From the NCBI GenBank assembly GCA_046153875.1, contig JBJXFE010000009.1:124001-188000 (forward strand): DNA of 64,000 nucleotides. Reading direction: 5' to 3'. The translations under genes were made by a program, and so were the position numbers. Positions 42,558 through 51,095 of the stretch are shown piece by piece (the stretch's first letter is position 1; each line of letters begins with the position of its first letter). Below the pieces are notes generated by a model. It did not search any database, was not told where the DNA came from, and was given only the letters and a program-made list of their open reading frames with translations. The stretch comes from JBJXFE01 sp046153875 (GTDB lineage Bacteria; Planctomycetota; Phycisphaerae; Phycisphaerales; UBA1924).

Positions 42558-43274
42558 TTATTCCCCGGTTGGCGCGGCCGACCGGGGCAAGACGCTCGGC
42601 ACGATCACCCGTGCCGGCGCGGCGCTCCGCGCGACTCGCGCGACCGCGGCCGCGTCAAACTCCGGCGGCTCGCAGCGGTCGTTGAAGTATTCGAGGACCC
42701 AGCCGAGCCTCCCCGAGCGGTAGAGCCGGGTGAACTCGGCGACCGCTTCGGGCCAGTACGCCGTGCCGGAACCCGACCGCAGCTCGTCGATCGCCCGCTC
42801 GGCCGCGGCCGGGCCCACGTCCGCGCGGTACGGGCGCAGGCTCGTCATCGCGTCGAACGAGTCGACGACGGAGAAGAACCGCGCCCACGCCGGGATCGAC
42901 GCGCCCGACAGCGCGTCGGGATACCCCCGCCCGTCCGGCCGCTCGTGGTGGTGGCGGACCAGCTCGAGCATCACCGGGTCGCCCTCGCCCATGCGGACGA
43001 GCCGCGCGTGCCCGAGGTCGGCGTGCGTCCGCATCACGGCGCGCTCCGGGTCCGTCAGCGGTCCCGGCTTGGTGAGGACGCCGTCGGGGATGTCGATCTT
43101 GCCCATGTCGTGCAGGGCCGCGGCGAAGGTCAGGCGCTCGATCATCGCGTGGTCCACGCCGGCTTCCTCGGCGAGGGCGCGGGTGTAGAGGACGACGCGC
43201 CACGTGTGGGCCGCGGTGCTGGCGTCCTTGAGCTCGATGGCCTTCACCAGGGCTTGGATGATGAGCGGGTCCAT
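42558..43274 (-). CDS. HD-GYP domain protein
   Basis: 238 aa, almost only an HD-GYP domain. The signature is complete: HTWRVVLYTRALAEEAG, HDMGKIDIPDGVL, HADLGH, HHHERPDGRGYPDALSG. HD-GYP proteins hydrolyse cyclic di-GMP; there is no receiver, PAS or GAF domain, so any input is from a partner or the short C-terminal segment (residues about 200-238). It converges with the EVE gene. Confidence 0.85.
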   Translation of the reverse strand: MDPLIIQALVKAIELKDASTAAHTWRVVLYTRALAEEAGVDHAMIERLTFAAALHDMGKIDIPDGVLTKPGPLTDPERAVMRTHADLGHARLVRMGEGDPVMLELVRHHHERPDGRGYPDALSGASIPAWARFFSVVDSFDAMTSLRPYRADVGPAAAERAIDELRSGSGTAYWPEAVAEFTRLYRSGRLGWVLEYFNDRCEPPEFDAAAVARVARSAAPARVIVPSVLPRSAAPTGE

Positions 43275-43350
43275 GGCGCTTCCGCGGACGACCATACCAC
43301 GGGAGACGTGCGGAGTCTCCGTGCGCCCGCGATTCCCGCCGCCGCGCGGT

Positions 43351-44796
43351 CTACCTTAGCGGGCGCACCTTGATGTTGCGGTACCACACGTCGTCGCCGT
43401 GGTCTTGGAACACCAGGTGCCCCGAAGTCTCGCGCCCGAACCGCGTCCACGGCTCGAACTTCGTCCCCTTGAGCATCGCCGACCACCCGGGCTCGCCCAG
43501 CGAGTACTCCACGACCCTGAACCCGTTGGCCCAGTGCTCGACGCGCCCGCCCCTGGCGATGATCCGCACGGAGTTCCATTCGCCCGCCGGGCGGATCACG
43601 TCGTGTTCGCACGAGACGAGTCCGTAGAGCGCCGCGGCCGACGTCTTCGGGTTCTTGCCGTCGGCGTGCGCCGCGTTGTCCAGCACCTGCATCTCCGGCC
43701 CGGTGAAGTACGGCGGGCCGTCGGTCTCCTGGACGCGGTAGAAGATGCCGCTGTTCCCACCCGGCGCGACCTTCCACTCGCACGCGAACTCAAAGTCCGC
43801 ATACTGCTCGCGGGTGATGATGTCGCCCCCGCCCTGGCCCGCGACGTGGCGCAGCGCCCCCGCGCCGTCCGACGCCTCGACGGCCCAGCCCTTGCCCGGC
43901 ATCGCGGGCAGCTTGTAGCCGCGGAACCGGTCCGTGGAGGCACCGTCGAACAGCAGCGCCCACCCCGCGGCCTTCTCCTCCTCGGTCAGCGTGTTGTGGG
44001 CCCGCGTATCGCGCCACGAATCGCCGGGCGTCACGGCGCCCGTCGCGGCCCACTCCGCGCCCCGCGCGAGCAGAACACGGAACTGCGGGTCGCTGATCGA
44101 TCGCTTCTGTTCCTGCCCCCCGGTCCAGACGTGACCGAGCGGCGTGTGGAACACCCGGCCCTTGCCGTAGTCCATGGTCAGGGCCATCGGCTCGTCCTTG
44201 CCGGTGCCCCCGGACTCCGTGCTCGAGAGCGCCCGCGCCAGCAACCGGAACTTCGCATCGCGCGGGTTACGCAGGTTGTGGTACAGCTCGTCGGGGTGCC
44301 GCACCATGTCGGGCAGCCCGTTCGTCACGGGGTGCGCCCGGTCGGTGTACGTCACATCGAACTCGTGGAACCTGCCGTGGCCGGTCTGACCGTCGGTCCA
44401 CATCAGCCCGCACATCCGCTCGTAGTCCTCCCACCCCGCGAACGCGTTGTTCGCTGCGTGGAGGATGACGACGCCCGCGCCGCCGCGCACCGCGTTGAGA
44501 AAGTTCGTCTCCGCGGGCTCGCCCCAGCGCGGTCCGTTGTAGTCCAGGACGAAGAGTGCGTAGCGCGCGACGTTCGCCGGGTCGCCGAGCGCCGCGGCGG
44601 CGTCGTCCGCGATGTCCACCGCGAACCGACCCGTCCCCGCGAGCGTCTCCGCGTGCACCCGGCTCGTGTAGCGCCAGTTGTGGTTGTTCTGGCCGGTGAC
44701 GATCATCGCGCGGAGCGGTTCGGCGCCCGCCGCCCCGGGTCCGAAGATGGGCGCGACGATCGCGCCCGCAACCATCACGCTCTTGAACCTGGTCAT
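43351..44796 (-). CDS. Secreted ThuA domain plus DUF1080 (3-keto-disaccharide hydrolase-like) protein
   Basis: 481 aa with a signal peptide (ending GAAGAEP). Residues about 27-260 are a ThuA-like glutamine-amidotransferase-fold domain (MIVTGQNNHNWRYTSRVHAE, VVILHAANNAFAGWEDYERM). The second half is DUF1080, a concanavalin-like fold: WALLFDGASTDRFRGYKLP, FEFACEWKVAPGGNSGIFYR, GPEMQVLDNAAHAD, HLVFQDHGDDVWYRNIKVRP. DUF1080 members include 3-ketoglycoside hydrolases, and such fusions are common in planctomycetes. It starts 23 nt after the QueC-like gene. Confidence 0.85.
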   Translation of the reverse strand: MTRFKSVMVAGAIVAPIFGPGAAGAEPLRAMIVTGQNNHNWRYTSRVHAETLAGTGRFAVDIADDAAAALGDPANVARYALFVLDYNGPRWGEPAETNFLNAVRGGAGVVILHAANNAFAGWEDYERMCGLMWTDGQTGHGRFHEFDVTYTDRAHPVTNGLPDMVRHPDELYHNLRNPRDAKFRLLARALSSTESGGTGKDEPMALTMDYGKGRVFHTPLGHVWTGGQEQKRSISDPQFRVLLARGAEWAATGAVTPGDSWRDTRAHNTLTEEEKAAGWALLFDGASTDRFRGYKLPAMPGKGWAVEASDGAGALRHVAGQGGGDIITREQYADFEFACEWKVAPGGNSGIFYRVQETDGPPYFTGPEMQVLDNAAHADGKNPKTSAAALYGLVSCEHDVIRPAGEWNSVRIIARGGRVEHWANGFRVVEYSLGEPGWSAMLKGTKFEPWTRFGRETSGHLVFQDHGDDVWYRNIKVRPLR

Positions 44797-44819
44797 CGGC
44801 TCGCACTCCTCAAGGCGGT

Positions 44820-45524
44820 CTAGGTCGTCGCCGGCTTCGCGCGATCCACCCGCAACGTCACCGCCGGCACGGGCGCGTCCGTCCATCCCACGGCGCGGAG
44901 AGCGACCGACCACCGCGCGCGGGCCGCCGCCCCGCGCTCGCCCCCGCCCGACCACCACCAGCACGTCGAAACCGGCAGGTCCATGTCCAGCGCGAGCTCG
45001 GCGACCTGCTCATCGGTGAAGTCCGCGTACGGCACGTCCACGCCGATCGGCGCTCCCGCCCCGCCCACGCCGTCGATCGCCGCGAGCCGCGCGACCAGCA
45101 ACCCGCGGTCCACCGCTCGCGCGACGGTGTCGAGGTCCAGCCTCTCACCCGCGTGGATCGGCCAGATCACCGTCCCGAGGCCCGCACCCCGCGCCACGGA
45201 CACGGCGTCCAGCAGCAACCTCGACTCACGCGGCCCGTCGAGGCCGAAGTCGCCGCCCCGACCCGCAACTATCGCGGGCTCCTCAACCGACTCCACGACC
45301 GCGAGGCCGAACAGCTCGGCGTGCCGCAGGGCGGCCTCGCGCGCCCCGGCGGCGACGAAGGGCGGCACCCACACCGCCGACCCGGAGCGCCGAACGGAAC
45401 CCTCGGCCAACTCCGGCGACCCGACGAAGTCGTCAGCCCGAGCTGCGGCCGCGCTCGCCAGAAGCCCGGTCATGTCGCCGTCGGCGATCACGAGATTTGG
45501 CCTCACCGCGCCCATGCGGACCAT
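44820..45524 (-). CDS. Degenerate QueC-like (PP-loop fold) protein
   Basis: 234 aa, no signal peptide. The sequence follows the outline of QueC, the 7-cyano-7-deazaguanine synthase: an opening strand and loop (NLVIADGDMTGLLASAAAAR, where QueC has the SGGxDS ATP loop), GAREAALRHAELFGL, PRESRLLLDAVSVARGAGLG, VPYADFTDEQVAELALDMDL then PVSTCWWW (QueC: PL...tK...la..lgvp...TwSCY). The ATP loop and the zinc cysteine cluster are lost. It is likely a non-catalytic or altered relative; the match is by eye only. Met at 45515 is an alternative start. Confidence 0.45.
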   Translation of the reverse strand: MVRMGAVRPNLVIADGDMTGLLASAAAARADDFVGSPELAEGSVRRSGSAVWVPPFVAAGAREAALRHAELFGLAVVESVEEPAIVAGRGGDFGLDGPRESRLLLDAVSVARGAGLGTVIWPIHAGERLDLDTVARAVDRGLLVARLAAIDGVGGAGAPIGVDVPYADFTDEQVAELALDMDLPVSTCWWWSGGGERGAAARARWSVALRAVGWTDAPVPAVTLRVDRAKPATT

Positions 45525-45716
45525 GCTACCAGACCCAGCACAACCGCTGGTCTCATAACACCGTCCAAACGCGATCGATCTGGGGAGGAAGTCGACCCAG
45601 CTTCACTCGGGTCCCGCTCGGGATCGTGTTTCTACTCCGAATCCCCCCCGTTGGTGTGGCAACGGCCACAGGCGGTGGCATGTTGGAGGTGGAGGCTCGA
45701 AAGGCTGGGTTGAAAG

Positions 45717-46505
45717 ATGAGGCGAACCCTCACCGGGGCCGTTACGGCTCCAATGGCGCTTCTGCTTGCCTGCACCGCCCACGCCGGTCAGGTCGTCTGG
45801 CAACGGACGAACGACTGGACGCCGGGCGTCGTTCAGGGCAGCACCACTAACAACCCGGGCCCCGCCCACGGAATCCCCGCGGTCTGGAAGTACGAGTGGA
45901 CGCAGGGCGGGCCGCTCGGATCGTCGAACCCGTGGTACGCGCAGCCCCGCACCACGTCGAAGTGGGACCAGCTCTGGTGGCAGACCGGCACGGGGGCCTG
46001 GACATCTGACGATGACTCCGGTCCTCCGATCATGCAAGACCGGATCATCCACAACCTCCACACCTCCACCTACGACTCCGTTCCCGTCGTCTCCTGGATT
46101 AACCCCATGGGCGACGGGACTCAGGTCAACGTCAGCGGTTCGTTGCGCCTCCGCTGGTCGGGCGGGCAGGGTCTCGGGTTCCCCGTCGATGTGGACGTGG
46201 TCGTGGGTGTCCAGGACGCGTTCACGGGAATCGTCACGCCGCTGCTGTCCGGGACGTTCAGCAAGCCTTCGGGCGTCCCGTCGATCAACGAGGAACTGCT
46301 GATCTCCGTGGACGGCAAGGGCTCGGTGACCCTCGACGCCGGTGACATGATCATTGTCACGCACCGGGCGCGCGAGGCGTTCGGCCCGATCGGCATGTGG
46401 GCCACTGTGTTCGACGACGTGTCGATCACGCTCGTCCCGGCACCCGGCGCCGCGGCCCTCTTCGGGCTGGCCGGCCTGATCGCGGGGACGCGTCGCCGCC
46501 GCTGA
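45717..46505 (+). CDS. Secreted protein with PEP-CTERM-like sorting tail
   Basis: 262 aa. Signal peptide (ending CTAHAG), a Trp/Gly/Thr-rich beta-type body (WKYEWTQGGPLGSSNPWYAQ; INPMGDGTQVNVSGSLRLRW; MWATVFDDVSITLV), and a tail VPAPGAAALFGLAGLIAGTR plus three Arg. The tail matches that of the protein at 15479-16270, so both should be surface-sorted by the same system. No enzyme motifs. A strong terminator follows 66 nt after the stop. The 192-nt gap before it (45525-45716) shows nothing clear. Confidence 0.75.
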   Translation: MRRTLTGAVTAPMALLLACTAHAGQVVWQRTNDWTPGVVQGSTTNNPGPAHGIPAVWKYEWTQGGPLGSSNPWYAQPRTTSKWDQLWWQTGTGAWTSDDDSGPPIMQDRIIHNLHTSTYDSVPVVSWINPMGDGTQVNVSGSLRLRWSGGQGLGFPVDVDVVVGVQDAFTGIVTPLLSGTFSKPSGVPSINEELLISVDGKGSVTLDAGDMIIVTHRAREAFGPIGMWATVFDDVSITLVPAPGAAALFGLAGLIAGTRRRR

Positions 46506-46571
46506 ACGACATCCCCCGCGGGTGAACGGCGCAAGGCCGCCCCGCGTCACCGGTTGTTTTCTATCCACCCG

Positions 46572-46606
46572 AGCCCCGGCCGCGTTTGTGGCCGGGGCTT
46601 GTCTTT
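46572..46606 (+). terminator. Strong intrinsic terminator
   Basis: AGCCCCGGCC (46572-46581) and GGCCGGGGCT (46590-46599) form a perfect 10-bp stem with an 8-nt loop and the tail TGTCTTT. It ends the transcript of the sorting-tail gene; on minus, the stem is followed by CGGGTGG, so it is one-directional. Confidence 0.8.
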
Positions 46607-46639
46607 GATCGCGGCATCCCTTGTCGTCCTGCGCTTCGC

Positions 46640-48271
46640 TCAGCGGGCCAGCGCCTTGGCATAGAACGCCGCGACATCCGCCTTGAGCTTCGCCAGGTCG
46701 GGCATGCGGATGTACATCATGTGCCCGGACTCGTAGTACGAGCGCGTGACGTTGCCGCTCACCGCCGGGTCGAGGCCCAGGTGCGTCACGGTGTAGTCGC
46801 TGGCGTAGTACGGCGTGGCGAAGTCGTAGTACCCGCTGGCGAAGTGGACGAAGAGGTCGCGGTTGCGGTGCATCGCCGAGCGAAGCCGCGACGCCACGTT
46901 GGCGTACCGGTTCTCCGCCGAGTCGTAGTTCCACGGCTGCACGCGCCCGGTGAGGATCTCGTACCACAGGTCGTTCTCGTACTTCAGATCCGCGCGGACG
47001 TACTGGTTGAACGCGGCCGTGTAGGGGCCCTGGATCGCCGAGTAGCTCGGGTCGTACTCGGCGCCGGAGCCGATCCCGGTCGCGTCGATGCCGGTGTAGC
47101 GGCTGTCGAGGCGGCCGACGGTCCGCGGCGGGTTCTGGTCGCGGAGCAGTTCCTTGCAGAAGACGGAGTTGTTGATCCGCAGGTTCGCCAGCGTGCAAAA
47201 GCGCACCGAGAGTCCCGTGTAGCGCGAGAGCTTCGCCGCCACCGCAGCCCGCTCACCGTCGGTCAGCGCGTCGCCCTTTGCCAGCGCGAGCAGGTACTCC
47301 CCCGACGCGAACGCCTCGGCCTCGCGCAGCGTCCCCTGAAGATCGCCCTGCAGCTCCGGCGCAAGCCGCCGGTGGTACCACGCCGTGGCGGTGTAGGTCG
47401 GCAGGTAGAGCCAGTACGGTGTGTCGTTCCCGTCGTCGAAGCGGACGGTCTGGAAGTTGTGCACCGTGGAGATGAACACGATGCCGTTGAGGAACATCCC
47501 GTGCGTTTCCTGCAGGTAGCTGGCTAGCCCCGCCGCCCGCGTCGTGCCGTAGCTCTCGCCGGAAAGGAACTTCGCCGATGCCCACCGCTCGTGCTTCGTT
47601 GTGTAGAGCCGGATGAAATCGCCGACGGCCTGAATGTCCTCCTCGATCCCCTGGAACTGACGCGCCGACTCGCCCTCGACCGGGCGCGAATAGCCCGTGC
47701 CGACAGGATCGATGAACACGAGGTCGGACAGGTCCAGCCATGAGTGCTCGTTTTCGACCACGCGGTACGGCGGGCGCGGGACCGCGGGCTCGTCGGGGCG
47801 CCCCTCGCCGTCCGTCATCGGTACCCGGCGCGGGCCGATCGCCCCCATGTGCAGCCACACCGAGGACGAGCCGGGACCCCCGTTGAAGCAGTACGTCACG
47901 GGCCGCTTCGCGGGCTCGACCCCATCGCCGGTCCGCGTGTATGCGATGTAGAACACGTTGGCCTTAGGCTTGCCCTCGTAGCTCGGCAGCACGAGATAGC
48001 CCGCCGTCGCGTCGTAGGTGATCGCTTCACCGCTGATCGTCACCTGGTGCTGGGTCGTGACGGGCTCGTCGGACTTCTCGTCCTTCTTGTCCGCCTTGGC
48101 CTTCTCGTCCTTCGCCCCGGCCGCGGGCTGCTCCGCGGCCGGCGCGGCCGACGCCTCGGCCCCCCTCCCGCGACGCCCACCCCGCTCCGTGCCGGTGTCC
48201 TGCGCAGCGGCGGACGAGCCCACCCCACAGTTCAGCAGCACGACGCACAACACGAATCCGAGCCCGCGCAT
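46640..48271 (-). CDS. Secreted S10 serine carboxypeptidase-like protein
   Basis: 543 aa. Signal peptide (MRGLGFVLCVVLLNCGV start) then a Lys/Glu/Ala-rich linker (residues about 25-70). The alpha/beta hydrolase S10 core has the oxyanion motif CFNGGPGSSSVWLH, the DPVGTGYSR motif, catalytic Ser in SGESYGTTRA, Asp in YDFATPYYASDY and His in YESGHMMYIR. S10 enzymes remove C-terminal residues from peptides in acid conditions. The ATG has GGAGAT 6 nt upstream. Confidence 0.88.
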   Translation of the reverse strand: MRGLGFVLCVVLLNCGVGSSAAAQDTGTERGGRRGRGAEASAAPAAEQPAAGAKDEKAKADKKDEKSDEPVTTQHQVTISGEAITYDATAGYLVLPSYEGKPKANVFYIAYTRTGDGVEPAKRPVTYCFNGGPGSSSVWLHMGAIGPRRVPMTDGEGRPDEPAVPRPPYRVVENEHSWLDLSDLVFIDPVGTGYSRPVEGESARQFQGIEEDIQAVGDFIRLYTTKHERWASAKFLSGESYGTTRAAGLASYLQETHGMFLNGIVFISTVHNFQTVRFDDGNDTPYWLYLPTYTATAWYHRRLAPELQGDLQGTLREAEAFASGEYLLALAKGDALTDGERAAVAAKLSRYTGLSVRFCTLANLRINNSVFCKELLRDQNPPRTVGRLDSRYTGIDATGIGSGAEYDPSYSAIQGPYTAAFNQYVRADLKYENDLWYEILTGRVQPWNYDSAENRYANVASRLRSAMHRNRDLFVHFASGYYDFATPYYASDYTVTHLGLDPAVSGNVTRSYYESGHMMYIRMPDLAKLKADVAAFYAKALAR

Positions 48272-48465
48272 GGGTATCTCCGGGGTTCCGCGGCCGCGAT
48301 GGTATCGAAAACCGCTGACGGGCGGCGAGCCGACCGGCCGCACGGATGCTCGGCGACCGACGACGAAAGCAACGTCTCGACCTCGGCGCGGACGACCACC
48401 CCCGCTACCCTCTCCGGCGTCCCGTCCACCCGGCCTGTCAATGTGGTGCGTGCTCCCGCGTTCCC

Positions 48466-49272
48466 ATGCCCGAATCCTCAGGCCAATCCGAACTCACCGC
48501 CGCAGCGGGGGCGCTCGCCCGCGCCCGCCGCGTCGCCGTACTGACCGGCGCCGGCGTCTCGGCCGAAAGCGGCCTGCGGACGTTCCGCGGCGCCACCGCC
48601 GCGGACCTTCCGGCGGACATGCAGGCCCTGTGGAAGGAGTTCGACCCGATGCGACTCGCCACGCCAGAGGCATTCGACGCCGACCCGGCGATGGTGACGC
48701 GCTGGTACGACTGGCGGCGGTTGGGGTGCCTGGCCGCGGAGCCGAACCCGGGGCACCGGGCGCTGGCGACACTGGAAGGCCGGCTCGGCGGCGCATCCGG
48801 GTCGTTTCACCTGCTCACGCAGAACGTCGACCGGTTGCATCAGAAGGCCGGCAGCCGCAACGTCGTCGAGCTTCACGGCTCGATCATCGAGTGGCGCTGC
48901 GTCCGCACGGGGCGTGCGTTCCTGCCCCCACCCGAACCGTTCGAATCGTTCCCGCCGCCGTCCCCGCACGCCGCGGGAGCGGTCCTCCGACCCAACGTCG
49001 TCTGGTTCGGCGAGGCGCTGCCCGAGGCCGCCCTCGCGGCGGCGTACGCGGCCGCGGAGTCCTGCGACCTGTTCATGTCCGTGGGCACCTCGTCGGTCGT
49101 TTATCCCGCGGCAGGCTTTCTCGATGTGGCTTCGGCGAACGGTGCGGTGACGATCGAGGTGAACCGCGAGCCGACGCCGATCTCCGAGCGCGTCGACCAC
49201 TGCCTGCTGGGCCGATCGGGCGAAGTGCTCCCCGCGCTTCTGCGTGCCGCGTTCGACGCCGACGCGCGATGA
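48466..49272 (+). CDS. SIR2-family NAD-dependent deacylase lacking the zinc site
   Basis: 268 aa. NAD-binding motifs LTGAGVSAESGLRTFRG (residues 26-42) and LTQNVDRLHQKAG (118-129), and the catalytic His137 in ELHG. WYDWRR (80-85) places the Tyr and Arg that recognise malonyl or succinyl lysine in class III sirtuins. The four zinc cysteines are missing: only Cys145 (EWRCVRTG) lies in the zinc-module region, which is replaced by a Pro/Phe-rich loop. Start MPESSGQSEL was chosen because upstream codons look non-coding. Confidence 0.8.
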   Translation: MPESSGQSELTAAAGALARARRVAVLTGAGVSAESGLRTFRGATAADLPADMQALWKEFDPMRLATPEAFDADPAMVTRWYDWRRLGCLAAEPNPGHRALATLEGRLGGASGSFHLLTQNVDRLHQKAGSRNVVELHGSIIEWRCVRTGRAFLPPPEPFESFPPPSPHAAGAVLRPNVVWFGEALPEAALAAAYAAAESCDLFMSVGTSSVVYPAAGFLDVASANGAVTIEVNREPTPISERVDHCLLGRSGEVLPALLRAAFDADAR

Positions 49273-49294
49273 GCACCGACTCTGCCGAACGGAA

Positions 49295-51055
49295 TCACAG
49301 CTTCCGAAGACGTTCGCCCAATGCCCGCCTGTCCGCGCTCTCGCCGCACAAGTGGACGCGCATCCCCATTGCCGCCGCCATCGCCGCCTTCGCGGCCAAG
49401 GCACGATCGGCGGTCTCGGCATCCGGCGCGTAGACCACCTGGATGTGGTTCGCCTGGTGCCGGGCCATCATCTGGTCGCGGTCGATGCCGTAGAGCACCG
49501 CGTGCATGATCGGCCACTGAGAAGTTGTCGACCGCCACCGGCGCTCGGTCTCCTCGCGCGGCAAGCTGATCGCCCGGCAGCGCCCGATGTCCATGCACAG
49601 TGCCCCCCCCCCGCCGCGCCCCTTCGACCCGTCCACGAAAACGCGGGACCAGACCACCTCACCGGGCTTGCTCACGCCTTTGATCGTGCCCCCGCCGAGG
49701 CGGAAGTACATCGCCGGCTGCCGCTCGCTGGTCGCGCCGGCGTAAGAGCCCTCGAAGTGCGACGGCGGCACAGCCCCCGAAATCTCGAAGACCCAGACGT
49801 ATTGCCGTCCGGCGGCATGGACCTCCGGTCCCTTCCCCTTCTGCGGCTTCGCACCTTCTTTCGCCAGTTCACCCTCCCACCAATCCCCCCACCGCAGGTC
49901 GTGCAGCGTGTTGTCGCCTTCGAGCCCCATCGCACGCCACACGCGCTCGGTGATCAGCCCGTCCAGGCCCGCGCACTCGTCCACCTCGTTGAAGTGCGTG
50001 ATCGGGCGGCCCGGGCGGATCGGCGCGCCCCCGGGCGACGCCGCCACCGGCGGGCGATCGGAGCAGTTCAGCAGGCCCTCGGCCAAGTCGCTCGCCGGGC
50101 ACAGGTCCTTGAGGCCTTGCTGGTACTGGATCCCGATCGCGTCGCAGCCGAACTCCTCCGCGAGCCGCGCCGCCGCGACGTACATCTTGAGTTGCCGGCG
50201 GATCTGTGCGTCCGTCAGTTCGGTCGCCTCGTCGCGCCCGGTCTGGAACTTCATCCCTTTGGAATCGAGCCACCGACGAGCCTCATCGGCCTCGGCGTCG
50301 CTCACCCGCGACATCGCGTAGTAGAGCGCCGACTGGCTGAGCCGCTCCTTGTACGCCCCGCACGCGTGCAGCAGATGGTCGGGGATGATCGCGTTAAACA
50401 TCCCCATGCACCCCTCGTCGAACACGCCCAGGATCGCCGGTCGTCGCGCCAGCTCCGCGGCCAGGGCCTCGCCGAGCTTCCGCTCCTTCTTCGGCAGGTC
50501 GCGCGGGTCGAGCCGTTGCACTTGCGACGTGTCGTGCTTGATCCGTCCGCTTTCGAGCCACCGACGGAGTTTCTTACGGAACGGCTTGGCCGCGAAGTCC
50601 TCGCCCCAGAGCAGCGAGTACTCGACGCCGGCCTTGGTGAGCGACCCGCGCAGGTTCAGCGCGCCGACCAGCCCGGGCCACTGCCCCGACCAGTTCGCCA
50701 GGATCAGAATCGGCCCGCGGTGCCGCTCCAGGCCGTGAAGCACGTGGTGCGAGTACTGCCACACCGCCTCGGCTACGACCAGAGGGGCGTCCGGATGAAC
50801 CCCCGCGAACACATCACGCCCCTGCGCCTGCGACGCGATGAACCCGTGGGCGGCACCCGGTCGGCAGGTGTCGGCTCGGACTAGCCTCCAGCCCAAGTCC
50901 CTGAACGCCGCCCCCGTCGCGGCCTCAAGCTCCTGCTGGGCAGGCCAGCACGCGACGTTCGCGGATTCGCGTAAGTCGCCGGAAGCCACGAGCACGGCGG
51001 TCCGCTTCGCGACGGGCTTGACCTTGTCCACCTCGGGCAGACTGTACTTCGCCAT
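49295..51055 (-). CDS. L-fucose/L-arabinose isomerase-like sugar isomerase
   Basis: 586 aa, cytoplasmic. The layout follows the FucI/AraA isomerase fold: an N-terminal Rossmann-like part (LILANWSGQWPGLVGALNLR), a middle part with a likely metal ligand in FDEGCMGMFNAI and GIQYQQGLKDLCPASDLAEG, and a C-terminal barrel domain (THFNEVDECAGLDGLITERV). Sequence is far from classical AraA or FucI, so the substrate is not certain. It follows a ribulokinase gene by 40 nt. The ATG has a GGAGGGAG box. A 10-base C (coding G) run lies at 49603-49612. Confidence 0.7.
   Translation of the reverse strand: MAKYSLPEVDKVKPVAKRTAVLVASGDLRESANVACWPAQQELEAATGAAFRDLGWRLVRADTCRPGAAHGFIASQAQGRDVFAGVHPDAPLVVAEAVWQYSHHVLHGLERHRGPILILANWSGQWPGLVGALNLRGSLTKAGVEYSLLWGEDFAAKPFRKKLRRWLESGRIKHDTSQVQRLDPRDLPKKERKLGEALAAELARRPAILGVFDEGCMGMFNAIIPDHLLHACGAYKERLSQSALYYAMSRVSDAEADEARRWLDSKGMKFQTGRDEATELTDAQIRRQLKMYVAAARLAEEFGCDAIGIQYQQGLKDLCPASDLAEGLLNCSDRPPVAASPGGAPIRPGRPITHFNEVDECAGLDGLITERVWRAMGLEGDNTLHDLRWGDWWEGELAKEGAKPQKGKGPEVHAAGRQYVWVFEISGAVPPSHFEGSYAGATSERQPAMYFRLGGGTIKGVSKPGEVVWSRVFVDGSKGRGGGGALCMDIGRCRAISLPREETERRWRSTTSQWPIMHAVLYGIDRDQMMARHQANHIQVVYAPDAETADRALAAKAAMAAAMGMRVHLCGESADRRALGERLRKL
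49603..49612. repeat. C10 homopolymer (coding strand G10) inside the isomerase gene
   Basis: Ten consecutive C on plus encode Gly-rich residues (KGRGGGGALCMD) about 100 residues before the C-terminus. The reading frame is open across it in this sequence. Tracts this long slip easily in replication and can switch a gene off by one base. Confidence 0.9.
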
Positions 51056-51095
51056 CTCTTCTCCCTCCGCGAATCATCGCGCGCCTCGGCAGCGC

